DNA of 6,866 nt, taken from assembly GCA_023257525.1 (NCBI GenBank), contig JALRCB010000051.1, positions 1 to 6,866 on the forward strand. Direction: 5' to 3'. Every line of letters begins with the position of its first letter. The stretch's first letter is position 1. The notes beneath the pieces were generated by a model. The model saw only the letters and a program-made list of their open reading frames with translations, was not told where the DNA came from and searched no databases. This document shows positions 1-6,318 of the stretch, in pieces. A program made the position numbers and the translations under genes. This stretch comes from Candidatus Nanopelagicales bacterium. GTDB taxonomy: Bacteria > Actinomycetota > Actinomycetes > S36-B12 > UBA5976.

Positions 1-47
1 GTCTCCTGCTCCCAAAGCAGGCGCGCTAGCCACTACGCTACGCCCCG
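1..47 (-). tRNA. tRNA-Pro (TGG anticodon), partial, 3' part off the window
   Basis: The reverse strand starts at position 47 with acceptor strand CGGGGCG, then TA. A D-stem follows (GCGT pairing with GCGC), then anticodon stem CCTGC/GCAGG around loop TTTGGGA. The anticodon is TGG, at positions 14 down to 12, which reads proline CCA and, by wobble, other CCN codons. The variable loop, T-arm and 3' acceptor strand lie beyond the left edge, so the gene is cut by the window and is not broken. It diverges from tRNA-Gly, with 68 bases between their 5' ends. Confidence 0.93.
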
Positions 48-60
48 ATCTTGCTGTTCG

Positions 61-66
61 ATTCTA
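61..66 (-). promoter_or_regulatory. candidate -10 box for tRNA-Pro
   Basis: On the minus strand this reads TAGAAT, five of six matches to TATAAT, 13 bases before the 5' end of tRNA-Pro. A weak -35 candidate, TTTAGA, lies 18 bases further upstream (minus strand of 85-90). The spacing fits a short tRNA leader. This is a pattern match only. Confidence 0.4.
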
Positions 67-81
67 GTAGAAATTATGCGA

Positions 82-87
82 TACTCT
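82..87 (+). promoter_or_regulatory. candidate -10 box for tRNA-Gly
   Basis: TACTCT fits the TAnnnT pattern of an actinobacterial -10 box. It would start transcription near 94-95, giving a leader of about 20 bases for RNase P to remove. No clear -35 is visible, and the box overlaps the weak -35 candidate of the divergent tRNA-Pro promoter. Confidence 0.28.
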
Positions 88-115
88 AAATCTGTCCAAT
101 TGAAAGATTGGCATC

Positions 116-186
116 GCGGGTGTAGCTCAATGGTAGAGCCCCAGCCTTCCAAGCTGGCCATGCCGGTTCGATCCCGGTCACCCGCT
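116..186 (+). tRNA. tRNA-Gly (TCC anticodon)
   Basis: This is a complete 71-base cloverleaf. The 7-bp acceptor stem GCGGGTG/CACCCGC is perfect. The D-stem is GCTC/GAGC and the anticodon stem CCAGC/GCTGG encloses CTTCCAA, with anticodon TCC at 148-150. The variable loop has 4 bases, and the T-arm GCCGG/CCGGT (one G-U pair) has loop TTCGATC. The discriminator base is T186. No CCA is encoded, so the end must be added by the CCA-adding enzyme. It reads GGA and, by wobble, GGG glycine codons. No terminator with a T-run follows it; the next start codon is 72 bases downstream. Confidence 0.97.
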
Positions 187-246
187 CGTATATGCCTTCG
201 CGCGACGAACAGCCAAGACTCCCCAGCCAAGTTTCATACTCTTGAA

Positions 247-252
247 TAGACT
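247..252 (+). promoter_or_regulatory. candidate -10 box giving a leaderless amine oxidase mRNA
   Basis: TAGACT fits TAnnnT and ends exactly 6 bases before the ATG at 259, so transcription would start at or next to the A of the start codon. No Shine-Dalgarno sequence precedes the ATG, which agrees with a leaderless transcript. No good -35 is visible. The same layout occurs before two other genes in this window. Confidence 0.5.
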
Positions 253-258
253 TATTTA

Positions 259-2196
259 ATGTCCCTAACTGCAGCACATCCTCTTGATCCGTTATCAAAA
301 ACCGAACTGGAAACGGTCATGCAGCATGCCCGTGATCTTTGGGGCATTGACTCAAAATACTTTTTGCTCACCTGCCAATTGGCAGAGCCGTCTAAAGCCG
401 AGGTACTTGGTTGGACCCCGCAATCAAGCCTTGAACGAGCAGTTCGCATCTCATTTCTGCATCGACCAACTTCGGAAGTTTATGAAGGCGTGCTCACCAC
501 AAATGGCGCTGCAATCAGTTGGACTTTGATCTCTGGCGCAAAAGCTCCAGTTGTCATGACTGAGTCGGCACTAGCGGTAAAGGCAGTTCTTAAAGACACT
601 CGCGTTCGTGATGCTTTAAAGCTGCGAGGCATAACCGATCCTGATACCCAGGTCTATGTCGAGACCTGGCCAATTGGCGCGCAAATTCCTAAGCACCTTG
701 ACAATGGCAAGAGGTTAGTTTGGACACCAATGTGGTTACGGCCAACTCCAGAATCAAATGTGTACGCACACCCGATAAATGGGCTGTACGCAATTGTTGA
801 TTTGGAATCTGAAGAAGTAATTGACATTGAAGATAGTGGCGTGACTCCAATCCCGATGACACCAGGTGACTACCGACTTTCCCAAACCGGTGGTGGAGTG
901 AAATTGAATGATCTGCAGATTGTTCAAAAAGATGGAGCTTCCTGCACGGTTAATGGCTGGAACGTTGGCTGGGAACGCTGGAACTTTCGTGTGGGCTGGG
1001 ATCATCGTGAAGGTTTAGTAATTCATGATGTTCGCTTTGATGACAATGGCGTTGAGCGACGAATTGGTTATCGCATGTCGATAGCTGAACTCGTAATTCC
1101 TTATGGTGATCCAAGTCAAGGTACTTATCGCAAGAATGCTTTCGACACAGGTGAGTTTGGTCTTGGTAGTTACACCAACTCCCTAACACTCGGTTGTGAC
1201 TGCCTCGGCGAAATCTTGTATAAAGATGTCCACCTTCTAACTCCCGAGGGTGATGTCCGGGAAATTAAAAATGCTATTTGTATGCATGAAGAGGACCATG
1301 GCATTTTGTGGAAGCACGTCGATATTGATGGTCACGTGGAAGTACGACGAGGTCGACGCTTTGTAGTTTCGTCAATCGTCACAATTAACAATTACGAATA
1401 TGGATATTTTTGGTACTTCTACCAAGATGGCTCCATTGAGTTTGAAGCCAAGCTAACGGGAATTGTGTTAACGCTTTCAGACACCCCTGGCGTTGATCAT
1501 CCATCTGCTACAGAAATTGAACCTGGCCTGTGGGCTCCGTACCATCAACATACTTTTTGTGCGCGCCTGGACCTCGATGTTGATGGTGAGAAAAACACCG
1601 TAATCGAAGTTGATTCAGTTGCAAAAGAAATGGGACCAGAGAATATTCATGGTGGTGCCTACATAACACAAGAGACACCAATTGAAAATGAAGGCATGTC
1701 AGGGCGAATGCTGAACTTGAAGACCAGCAGATATTGGAAGATCGTAAATCCCAACAAGAAGAACCACATGAACAAATCGGTTGGATTCAAGTTAGTTCCC
1801 GAAGGAAACTCATTCCCACTCGCCTCTCCGGATTCTGTTATCGGCAAGCGGGCGGGGTTCATGTATCAACATCTTTGGGTGACACCTAACCGCAGGCAAG
1901 AAAGATATCCTGCTGGCGAATATCCATTTCAACATGAAGGTGGTGCTGGACTGCCTAGTTGGACTAAGCAGAATCGAAATCTCATTAACACAGATGTTGT
2001 GATGTGGTACGTCTTTGGCGTCAATCACATTCCAAGACTCGAGGACTGGCCAGTTATGCCGGTAGAGCGAATTGGATTCATGCTCAAGCCAACAGGATTC
2101 TTCAAGCGCAGCCCAGCAATGGATGTGGCACCTTCAATGGCAACTTGCTTGCGATGCAACGGTGATCAAACTCAACCTTGCACTTGTAACCACTAG
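259..2196 (+). CDS. copper-containing primary-amine oxidase (topaquinone enzyme)
   Basis: This 645-residue enzyme oxidises primary amines to aldehydes, releasing ammonia and hydrogen peroxide. No signal peptide is seen, so it is probably cytoplasmic. Two small N-terminal domains (about 1-95 and 100-200) precede the catalytic beta-sandwich (about 230-620). The topaquinone precursor is Y379 in N-N-Y-E-Y. The catalytic base is D296 in FDTGEFG. The copper ligands are H429 and H431 (HQH) and H590 (GVNH). C315 and C341 match the conserved disulfide. The spacing closely follows Arthrobacter AGAO (base 298, topaquinone 382, copper 431/433/592 by memory). Residue 294, a gating Tyr in AGAO, is Ala, and the motif resembles yeast HPAO, so small aliphatic amines are plausible; the substrate is not proven. 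The tail 630-645 holds four Cys and a terminal His. The start is the ATG 6 bases after a -10-like box. No aldehyde dehydrogenase, transporter or regulator is nearby. Confidence 0.95.
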   Translation: MSLTAAHPLDPLSKTELETVMQHARDLWGIDSKYFLLTCQLAEPSKAEVLGWTPQSSLERAVRISFLHRPTSEVYEGVLTTNGAAISWTLISGAKAPVVMTESALAVKAVLKDTRVRDALKLRGITDPDTQVYVETWPIGAQIPKHLDNGKRLVWTPMWLRPTPESNVYAHPINGLYAIVDLESEEVIDIEDSGVTPIPMTPGDYRLSQTGGGVKLNDLQIVQKDGASCTVNGWNVGWERWNFRVGWDHREGLVIHDVRFDDNGVERRIGYRMSIAELVIPYGDPSQGTYRKNAFDTGEFGLGSYTNSLTLGCDCLGEILYKDVHLLTPEGDVREIKNAICMHEEDHGILWKHVDIDGHVEVRRGRRFVVSSIVTINNYEYGYFWYFYQDGSIEFEAKLTGIVLTLSDTPGVDHPSATEIEPGLWAPYHQHTFCARLDLDVDGEKNTVIEVDSVAKEMGPENIHGGAYITQETPIENEGMSGRMLNLKTSRYWKIVNPNKKNHMNKSVGFKLVPEGNSFPLASPDSVIGKRAGFMYQHLWVTPNRRQERYPAGEYPFQHEGGAGLPSWTKQNRNLINTDVVMWYVFGVNHIPRLEDWPVMPVERIGFMLKPTGFFKRSPAMDVAPSMATCLRCNGDQTQPCTCNH

Positions 2197-2639
2197 CGGG
2201 ATTCGTAGTCACCAATTTGGCCAATGCGTCGAATGTGACGCTCAGCCTGGCTAAATGGAGTTTCCAAAAAGGCTTCGATGATTGCAAATGCTTCTTCTTG
2301 AGAATGCTGTCGCGCACCTATGCCAACAACGTTTGCGTCATTGTGTTCTTTAGCTAGTTGAGCGGTGGCAATACTCCAAGCAAGTGCAGCACGAACGCCC
2401 TTAACTTTGTTTGCTGCAATTTGTTCGCCATTTCCTGAGCCACCGAATACGACACCTAAAGAACCAGGCTCAGCAGCTACTGCTTCAGCCGCTGCAATGC
2501 AGAACGCTGGGTAATCATCTTCTGCGTCATATTCATATGCGCCATGATCTACAACTTCATAGCCCTTACTAGTTAAGTGCTGTGTCAGTGCGTCTTTGAA
2601 TTCAAGTCCAGCATGATCAGTAGCTAAATGAACGCGCAT
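2193..2639 (-). CDS. rpiB: ribose-5-phosphate isomerase B
   Basis: This cytoplasmic enzyme of 148 residues interconverts ribose 5-phosphate and ribulose 5-phosphate in the non-oxidative pentose phosphate pathway. The LacAB/RpiB fold is evident: an N-terminal strand with D8-H9 (ATDHAG), then the GGSGNGEQIAANK loop at 66-78, then WS...EHN with H99 and IGIGAR at about 105-110. E72 in GNGEQ occupies the place of the catalytic Cys of E. coli RpiB, which is the mycobacterial type where Glu (E75 in M. tuberculosis) acts as the base. It is slightly shorter than the mycobacterial protein because it lacks the variable C-terminal tail. It is the second gene of a unit with the Rv2466c-like gene, 30 bases after that stop codon, and has its own strong Shine-Dalgarno. 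Its stop shares CTAG with the convergent amine oxidase stop. Confidence 0.96.
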   Translation of the reverse strand: MRVHLATDHAGLEFKDALTQHLTSKGYEVVDHGAYEYDAEDDYPAFCIAAAEAVAAEPGSLGVVFGGSGNGEQIAANKVKGVRAALAWSIATAQLAKEHNDANVVGIGARQHSQEEAFAIIEAFLETPFSQAERHIRRIGQIGDYESR

Positions 2640-2644
2640 GTTTA

Positions 2645-2649
2645 CCTCT
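2645..2649 (-). promoter_or_regulatory. ribosome binding site of rpiB
   Basis: On the minus strand AGAGG (within AAGAGGT) lies 5 bases before the rpiB ATG. It fixes the start. It also contrasts with the upstream gene of the same unit, which has no Shine-Dalgarno. That fits a leaderless first cistron followed by a normally initiated internal cistron. Confidence 0.8.
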
Positions 2650-2669
2650 TAATTGTCGTTGAGCAAAAC

Positions 2670-3284
2670 TTAATCGAAAATTGGATCTCTGGTGCGAGTT
2701 CGCTTTAATTCAAAGAAGCCGTCAGTGCCTGAAACGAGAACTACCCCATCCCAAAGCTTGCCGGCTGCTTCACCACGTGGAATTGGTGACACTACGGGTC
2801 CAAACAACGCAGTTCCATTGACGTGGATCACAGGTGTGCCAACATCCATGCCAACTGGATCCATACCTTCGTGATGGCTCTTCTTTAGGGCTGCATCAAA
2901 ATCCGTTGAGTCTGCAGCAGTAATCAAATCTGCCGGTAAATCACATTCAGCAAGCGCCTCAGCAATTACTGAAATGTAATCATCGCCTCGACCTTGGTCA
3001 TGGATGCGAGTGCCCATGGCGGTGTAAAGCTTTCCGACCACTTCGTCGCCGTGTTGCTGTTGTGCTGCGATGACCACTCGAACAGGTCCCCAGGCACGCT
3101 TCATTAAGTCGATGTACTTCTCAGGAAGTTCGCGACCGTCGTTTAACACTGCTAAAGACATGACGTGCCAATTTGTGGTTACTGGTCGAACCTGCTCAAC
3201 TTCGAGCATCCAACGTGAGGCGATCCAGGCCCAAGGGCAAATCGGATCAAACCAAAAATCTGCAGTCGTTTTTGTTTCAGTCAT
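2670..3284 (-). CDS. DsbA-family, mycothiol-dependent reductase-like protein (Rv2466c family), CPWA active site
   Basis: This 204-residue thioredoxin-fold protein with a helical insertion is clearly related to M. tuberculosis Rv2466c (mycoredoxin-2), a mycothiol-dependent reductase that activates nitro-prodrugs. Recognisable stretches are ADFWFDP (8-14), HVMSLAVLNDGR, RAWGPVRVVIAA, LYTAMG, RKSHH-like KKSHHEGMD, DVGTPVIHVNG (with the cis-Pro loop) and a FFELKRTRT C-terminus. The active site is C16-P-W-A19. The nucleophilic Cys is kept, while the second Cys of the mycobacterial CPWC is Ala, so a monothiol mechanism using a low-molecular-weight thiol is inferred. There is no signal peptide, so it should be cytoplasmic. 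It leads a two-gene unit with rpiB and is divergent from pepN. The start ATG follows a -10-like box by 6 bases, with no Shine-Dalgarno. Confidence 0.9.
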   Translation of the reverse strand: MTETKTTADFWFDPICPWAWIASRWMLEVEQVRPVTTNWHVMSLAVLNDGRELPEKYIDLMKRAWGPVRVVIAAQQQHGDEVVGKLYTAMGTRIHDQGRGDDYISVIAEALAECDLPADLITAADSTDFDAALKKSHHEGMDPVGMDVGTPVIHVNGTALFGPVVSPIPRGEAAGKLWDGVVLVSGTDGFFELKRTRTRDPIFD

Positions 3285-3290
3285 GCATTC

Positions 3291-3296
3291 AGATTA
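3291..3296 (-). promoter_or_regulatory. candidate -10 box giving a leaderless transcript for the Rv2466c-like gene and rpiB
   Basis: On the minus strand this reads TAATCT (TAnnnT), ending 6 bases before the ATG at 3284. No Shine-Dalgarno is present. No -35 is found at the usual distance. The SigH-type GGAA...GTT pattern expected from the M. tuberculosis gene's stress regulation is not visible either. The placement suggests transcription starting at or next to the start codon. Confidence 0.5.
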
Positions 3297-3356
3297 GACC
3301 CGCATCTGCGCCACTAGGTAGCAGGTGTCAAGATGGTGTCATTCAGGTAAATCAAC

Positions 3357-3361
3357 GGGAG
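3357..3361 (+). promoter_or_regulatory. ribosome binding site of pepN
   Basis: GGGAG lies 5 bases before the ATG at 3367. It decides the pepN start in favour of this ATG over an in-frame GTG at 3325, which has no such site and would add 14 residues not typical of the family's N-terminus. Confidence 0.75.
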
Positions 3362-3366
3362 TACTA

Positions 3367-5910
3367 ATGTCCAGCACCAATATCAGTCGGTTGGAAGCAA
3401 GTGAACGTTCCGCAGTAGTTCAGGCCCAAAACTATGACGTGGAATTAGACCTTTCAACTCGTGATGACACGTTTGGGAGCCGTACCACTGTTCACTTCAC
3501 AGCTCGTGAAGGTAACTCCACTTGGATTGATTTCATCGCTCCAAAGGTGCAGCGAATAGAACTAAATGGTGAATCCCTAGATACCTCTATTCACGATGGA
3601 TTTCGAATTCCGTTACGCAACCTAAAGTCTCACAACGTTCTAATTGTTGAAGCAGAAGCCGTTTACATGAACACTGGCGAAGGCATGCATCGCTTTATTG
3701 ACCCAGTGGATGATGAGGTTTACCTCTACACGCAATTTGAAATTGCTGATGCGCGACGCGTGTTTGCGTGCTTCGATCAACCTGACATCAAAGCAACATT
3801 TACGTTTTCAGTAACAGCTCCAGATCACTGGAAGGTAGTTAGTAACTCAGCTACCCCAACACCAAGTTCTGTCAGTGATGGCATTGCAAAGTGGGAGTTT
3901 CCTACAACAAAGAAGATGTCAACTTACATCACAGCGATCGTGGCTGGTCCGTATTACGAAGTTCGTGACGAATACCAAGGAAAGTTTGGGAATTATCCCC
4001 TGGGCTTGTTCTGCCGCAGTTCGCTTTCGGAGTATCTAGATCCAGAAGATCTATTCACCGTCACGAAGCAAGGCTTTAAGTATTTTGAAGAAGCTTTCGA
4101 TTACGGATATCCATTTGAAAAGTATGACCAACTCTTTGTTCCCGAGTTCAATGCTGGTGCGATGGAAAACGCAGGTTGCGTTACACATCACGAAAGTTAT
4201 GTTTTCCGCAGCAAGGTAACTCGTGCAACTTACGAACAGCGTGCTAACACTGTGTTGCACGAGATGGCTCACATGTGGTTTGGCGATCTTGTCACCATGA
4301 AGTGGTGGGATGACCTATGGCTAAATGAGAGCTTTGCTGAATGGGCTGCGCATCACGCATCGGTTGAGGCAACTCAATACACCGAAGCTTGGGTTAACTT
4401 TGTGAACCAACGAAAGGCTTGGGGTTACCGTCAAGATCAACTTCCAACCACTCACCCAATCGTTGCAGACATGTTTGATTTGGATGCAGTTGAAGTTAAC
4501 TTCGATGGCATTACTTATGCCAAGGGTGCCTCTGCCTTACGCCAACTGGTTGCTTGGGTTGGCGAAGACGCATTTTTTGCTGGCATCCGGGAATATTTCA
4601 AGAAGCATGCTTGGGGAAACACTGAGTTAACTGACTTATTAGTTGAACTCGAAGCTGCAAGTGGTCGCTCCCTTCAGGACTGGACTCAGCGTTGGTTGCA
4701 AACAGCTGGCGTGAACACACTTCGCCCAGAAATTGTGATTGAAGATGGAAAGTACAAATCTGTCGTAGTAATTCAAGAGCCACCAGTTGCTCCGGAAGGC
4801 GTGGATCAACTTCTTCGCCCACATCACATTGGAATTGGCTTGTACAACCGATCTGGTTCAGTAATAAAGCGCGATAGTCGGATCGAAATAGACGTTGATG
4901 GCGCTCGGACTGAAGTACCAGAACTCATTGGAAAGCCTGCTGCTGATCTGTTGCTGCTAAATGACGGTGACTACACCTTCGTAAAGATTCGCTTAGATGA
5001 AAAATCCGCGAAGACTTCCGCAACCGGTTTGCGCGACATCGAAGATAGTGTTTCGCGAGCCTTAATTTGGGGCGCAGCATGGGACATGACCCGAGATGCC
5101 GAAATGAGTACCACTGATTACTTGAATATGGTTCTAGGCGCCGATTTGGGCAGTATCGAAATTGGCGTAGCGCAACAGCTCTTGCTCCAAGCACGATCTG
5201 CAATCGAGCAATTTGGTAACCCAGCAAACCGGGCTGCGAATCGCGATGCCCTGGCTGGATCACTTATCGAAGCGCTGGCAAAAGCTGAGCCAGGTGGCGA
5301 TCACCAACTTGCCTTTGTTAAAAACATTGCCGGCTTAGCCAGAACTGAAGATCACATTTCCCTAATTGCTGGTTGGCTGGATGGAAGTGCTACCCCAGTT
5401 GGCTTGGAAGTTGATACTGACCTGCGCTGGCAACTCGTTGCTCGCTTAGTTGCTTTAGGTGCATTACCTGAATCAGCGATCGATCAGGAACTAGAGCGTG
5501 ACAACACTGCCGGCGGTCAGCGCCAAGCGGCATCCGCGCGCGCTGGTATTCCAACCGCAGAAGCAAAGTTGATCGCTTGGAAGTCGGTAATCGAAGATAC
5601 TAATCTTGCCAATGCGCTACTTGAATCAACAGTTGGTGGATTTTCCCAACCAGATCAACGTGCGCTTCTGGAGCCATTCGTCGATAAGTACTTCAAGGTC
5701 ATAGGTGAAGTTTGGGAAACTCGCACTAATGAAATAGCGCAAACGTTAACTTTGGGTCTGTTCCCATCGTTACTCGGTTCGCCAGAAATCTTGGCCAAGG
5801 CTGATGCGTTCATTGCAAGTTCAGTGGACGTTGGCGCTATTCGATTGATTCGTGAGTTGCGCGATAACGTAGCGCGATCACTTCGCTGCCAATCTATGGA
5901 TGCGAGTTAA
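3367..5910 (+). CDS. pepN: aminopeptidase N (M1 family zinc metallopeptidase)
   Basis: This broad-specificity enzyme removes N-terminal amino acids from peptides in the cytoplasm, a late step of protein turnover and peptide use. It has 847 residues, close to the roughly 850-860 usual for actinobacterial PepN. An N-terminal beta domain (about 1-200) precedes the thermolysin-like catalytic domain. GAMEN at 264-268 binds the substrate amino terminus. Zinc motif HEMAH at 298-302 has catalytic E299, and third ligand E321 (HExxH-x18-E) lies in LNESFAEW. The transition-state Tyr is probably Y384 in TYAKGA. The rest, from about 520 on, is the helical ERAP1-like C-terminal domain. There is no signal peptide. 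The gene diverges from the Rv2466c-like gene across 82 bases and converges with the next gene across 18 bases. The pairing with Rv2466c-like and rpiB genes matches M. tuberculosis. The frame is intact. Confidence 0.97.
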   Translation: MSSTNISRLEASERSAVVQAQNYDVELDLSTRDDTFGSRTTVHFTAREGNSTWIDFIAPKVQRIELNGESLDTSIHDGFRIPLRNLKSHNVLIVEAEAVYMNTGEGMHRFIDPVDDEVYLYTQFEIADARRVFACFDQPDIKATFTFSVTAPDHWKVVSNSATPTPSSVSDGIAKWEFPTTKKMSTYITAIVAGPYYEVRDEYQGKFGNYPLGLFCRSSLSEYLDPEDLFTVTKQGFKYFEEAFDYGYPFEKYDQLFVPEFNAGAMENAGCVTHHESYVFRSKVTRATYEQRANTVLHEMAHMWFGDLVTMKWWDDLWLNESFAEWAAHHASVEATQYTEAWVNFVNQRKAWGYRQDQLPTTHPIVADMFDLDAVEVNFDGITYAKGASALRQLVAWVGEDAFFAGIREYFKKHAWGNTELTDLLVELEAASGRSLQDWTQRWLQTAGVNTLRPEIVIEDGKYKSVVVIQEPPVAPEGVDQLLRPHHIGIGLYNRSGSVIKRDSRIEIDVDGARTEVPELIGKPAADLLLLNDGDYTFVKIRLDEKSAKTSATGLRDIEDSVSRALIWGAAWDMTRDAEMSTTDYLNMVLGADLGSIEIGVAQQLLLQARSAIEQFGNPANRAANRDALAGSLIEALAKAEPGGDHQLAFVKNIAGLARTEDHISLIAGWLDGSATPVGLEVDTDLRWQLVARLVALGALPESAIDQELERDNTAGGQRQAASARAGIPTAEAKLIAWKSVIEDTNLANALLESTVGGFSQPDQRALLEPFVDKYFKVIGEVWETRTNEIAQTLTLGLFPSLLGSPEILAKADAFIASSVDVGAIRLIRELRDNVARSLRCQSMDAS

Positions 5911-5915
5911 TTCAG

Positions 5916-5940
5916 ATTTGCAATTGCGCTAGTTGCTAAT
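5916..5940. terminator. possible weak bidirectional hairpin between convergent genes
   Basis: ATTTGCAA at 5916-5923 can pair with TTGCTAAT at 5933-5940 (7 of 8 pairs, one T-T mismatch) around a 9-base loop. It lies just after the pepN stop and overlaps the last codons of the opposing hypothetical gene. It is AT-rich and lacks a good T-run on either side, so it may be chance. Confidence 0.22.
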
Positions 5941-6246
5941 TTGTGAGCGTTCGGTGCCAGTTACTTGGCGATCCGAAAGTGTTGGGTCGTCTAAGTAACC
6001 GCCGCGAGTTGATTTGCGAGCAGCGCTTGTCCAGCTCGGCCCCATGGTTAGTAGCGCAAGAATTCCATAAATCGCTAAAGGCAAAACTACGAACCATAGA
6101 ATTGCGTTCAGAGTACCCATTGGTTCCCCTGGTTGATCGCCATCATCGCGCTTTGTCGACTCAGCTAATGCTGGCGAAACTGAAGTTGCCGTCAAGACTG
6201 CAACAGCTGATGTGGTGGACCAAATACGGCGAAGGCTTCTCGTCAT
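5929..6246 (-). CDS. small hypothetical protein with signal peptide and one membrane helix
   Basis: I do not recognise a function. The 105-residue protein starts with a Sec-type signal peptide: basic MTRSLRR, a modest hydrophobic core to about 24, and an ALA cleavage site at 26-28. A polar Asp/Glu-rich stretch (29-43) is followed by one strong membrane helix, about 46-68, and a tail to 105 with Lys, Arg, Thr and Ser. If the signal is cleaved, the short segment faces outside and the tail the cytoplasm. The ATG at 6246 is preferred over an in-frame ATG at 6315. The longer form would bury the signal peptide behind 23 residues, and a -10-like TAAACT sits 7 bases before 6246. It is convergent with pepN and divergent from the MscS-like gene. 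Short one-helix proteins of this sort are common in actinobacteria. Confidence 0.75.
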   Translation of the reverse strand: MTRSLRRIWSTTSAVAVLTATSVSPALAESTKRDDGDQPGEPMGTLNAILWFVVLPLAIYGILALLTMGPSWTSAARKSTRGGYLDDPTLSDRQVTGTERSQISN

Positions 6247-6253
6247 GTCTTTT

Positions 6254-6259
6254 AGTTTA
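6254..6259 (-). promoter_or_regulatory. candidate -10 box for the small membrane protein
   Basis: On the minus strand TAAACT (TAnnnT) ends 7 bases before the ATG at 6246. No convincing Shine-Dalgarno is present, so a leaderless transcript is likely. It supports the downstream start over the 6315 alternative. No clear -35 is seen. Confidence 0.48.
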
Positions 6260-6312
6260 CATAACGAATCCTCGACACGATTGCGGCCCAGGACAAATGT
6301 GTCGATTATCGC

Positions 6313-6318
6313 CAAGAT
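6313..6318 (+). promoter_or_regulatory. weak candidate -10 box for the MscS-like gene
   Basis: CAAGAT ends 6 bases before the ATG at 6325, the same spacing as the other leaderless candidates, but its first base departs from TAnnnT. The only Shine-Dalgarno-like bases are AGAG, 2 bases before the ATG, which is too close to be useful. Confidence 0.22.

Noticed and set aside
33..298. Short minus-strand frames across the tRNA-Gly region
   Set aside because: They translate the complement of a tRNA gene and of the amine oxidase start, so they are not genes.
3326..3331. Perfect TTGACA on the minus strand between the Rv2466c-like gene and pepN
   Set aside because: It lies 29 bases from the -10 candidate TAATCT, well beyond the usual 16-19, and no good -10 sits at the right distance. 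It is probably chance.
3325..3366. GTG start that would extend PepN by 14 residues
   Set aside because: There is no Shine-Dalgarno before the GTG, whereas ATG 3367 has GGGAG at a good distance. The N-terminus from 3367 also fits actinobacterial PepN.
4925..5263. A 112-codon open frame on the minus strand
   Set aside because: It is fully inside pepN, antisense to the conserved C-terminal helical domain, with no family resemblance.
6247..6315. Upstream ATG that would extend the small membrane protein by 23 residues
   Set aside because: The extension would place charged residues ahead of an otherwise normal signal peptide and would leave only 9 bases before the divergent mscS start. The -10-like box supports the inner ATG.
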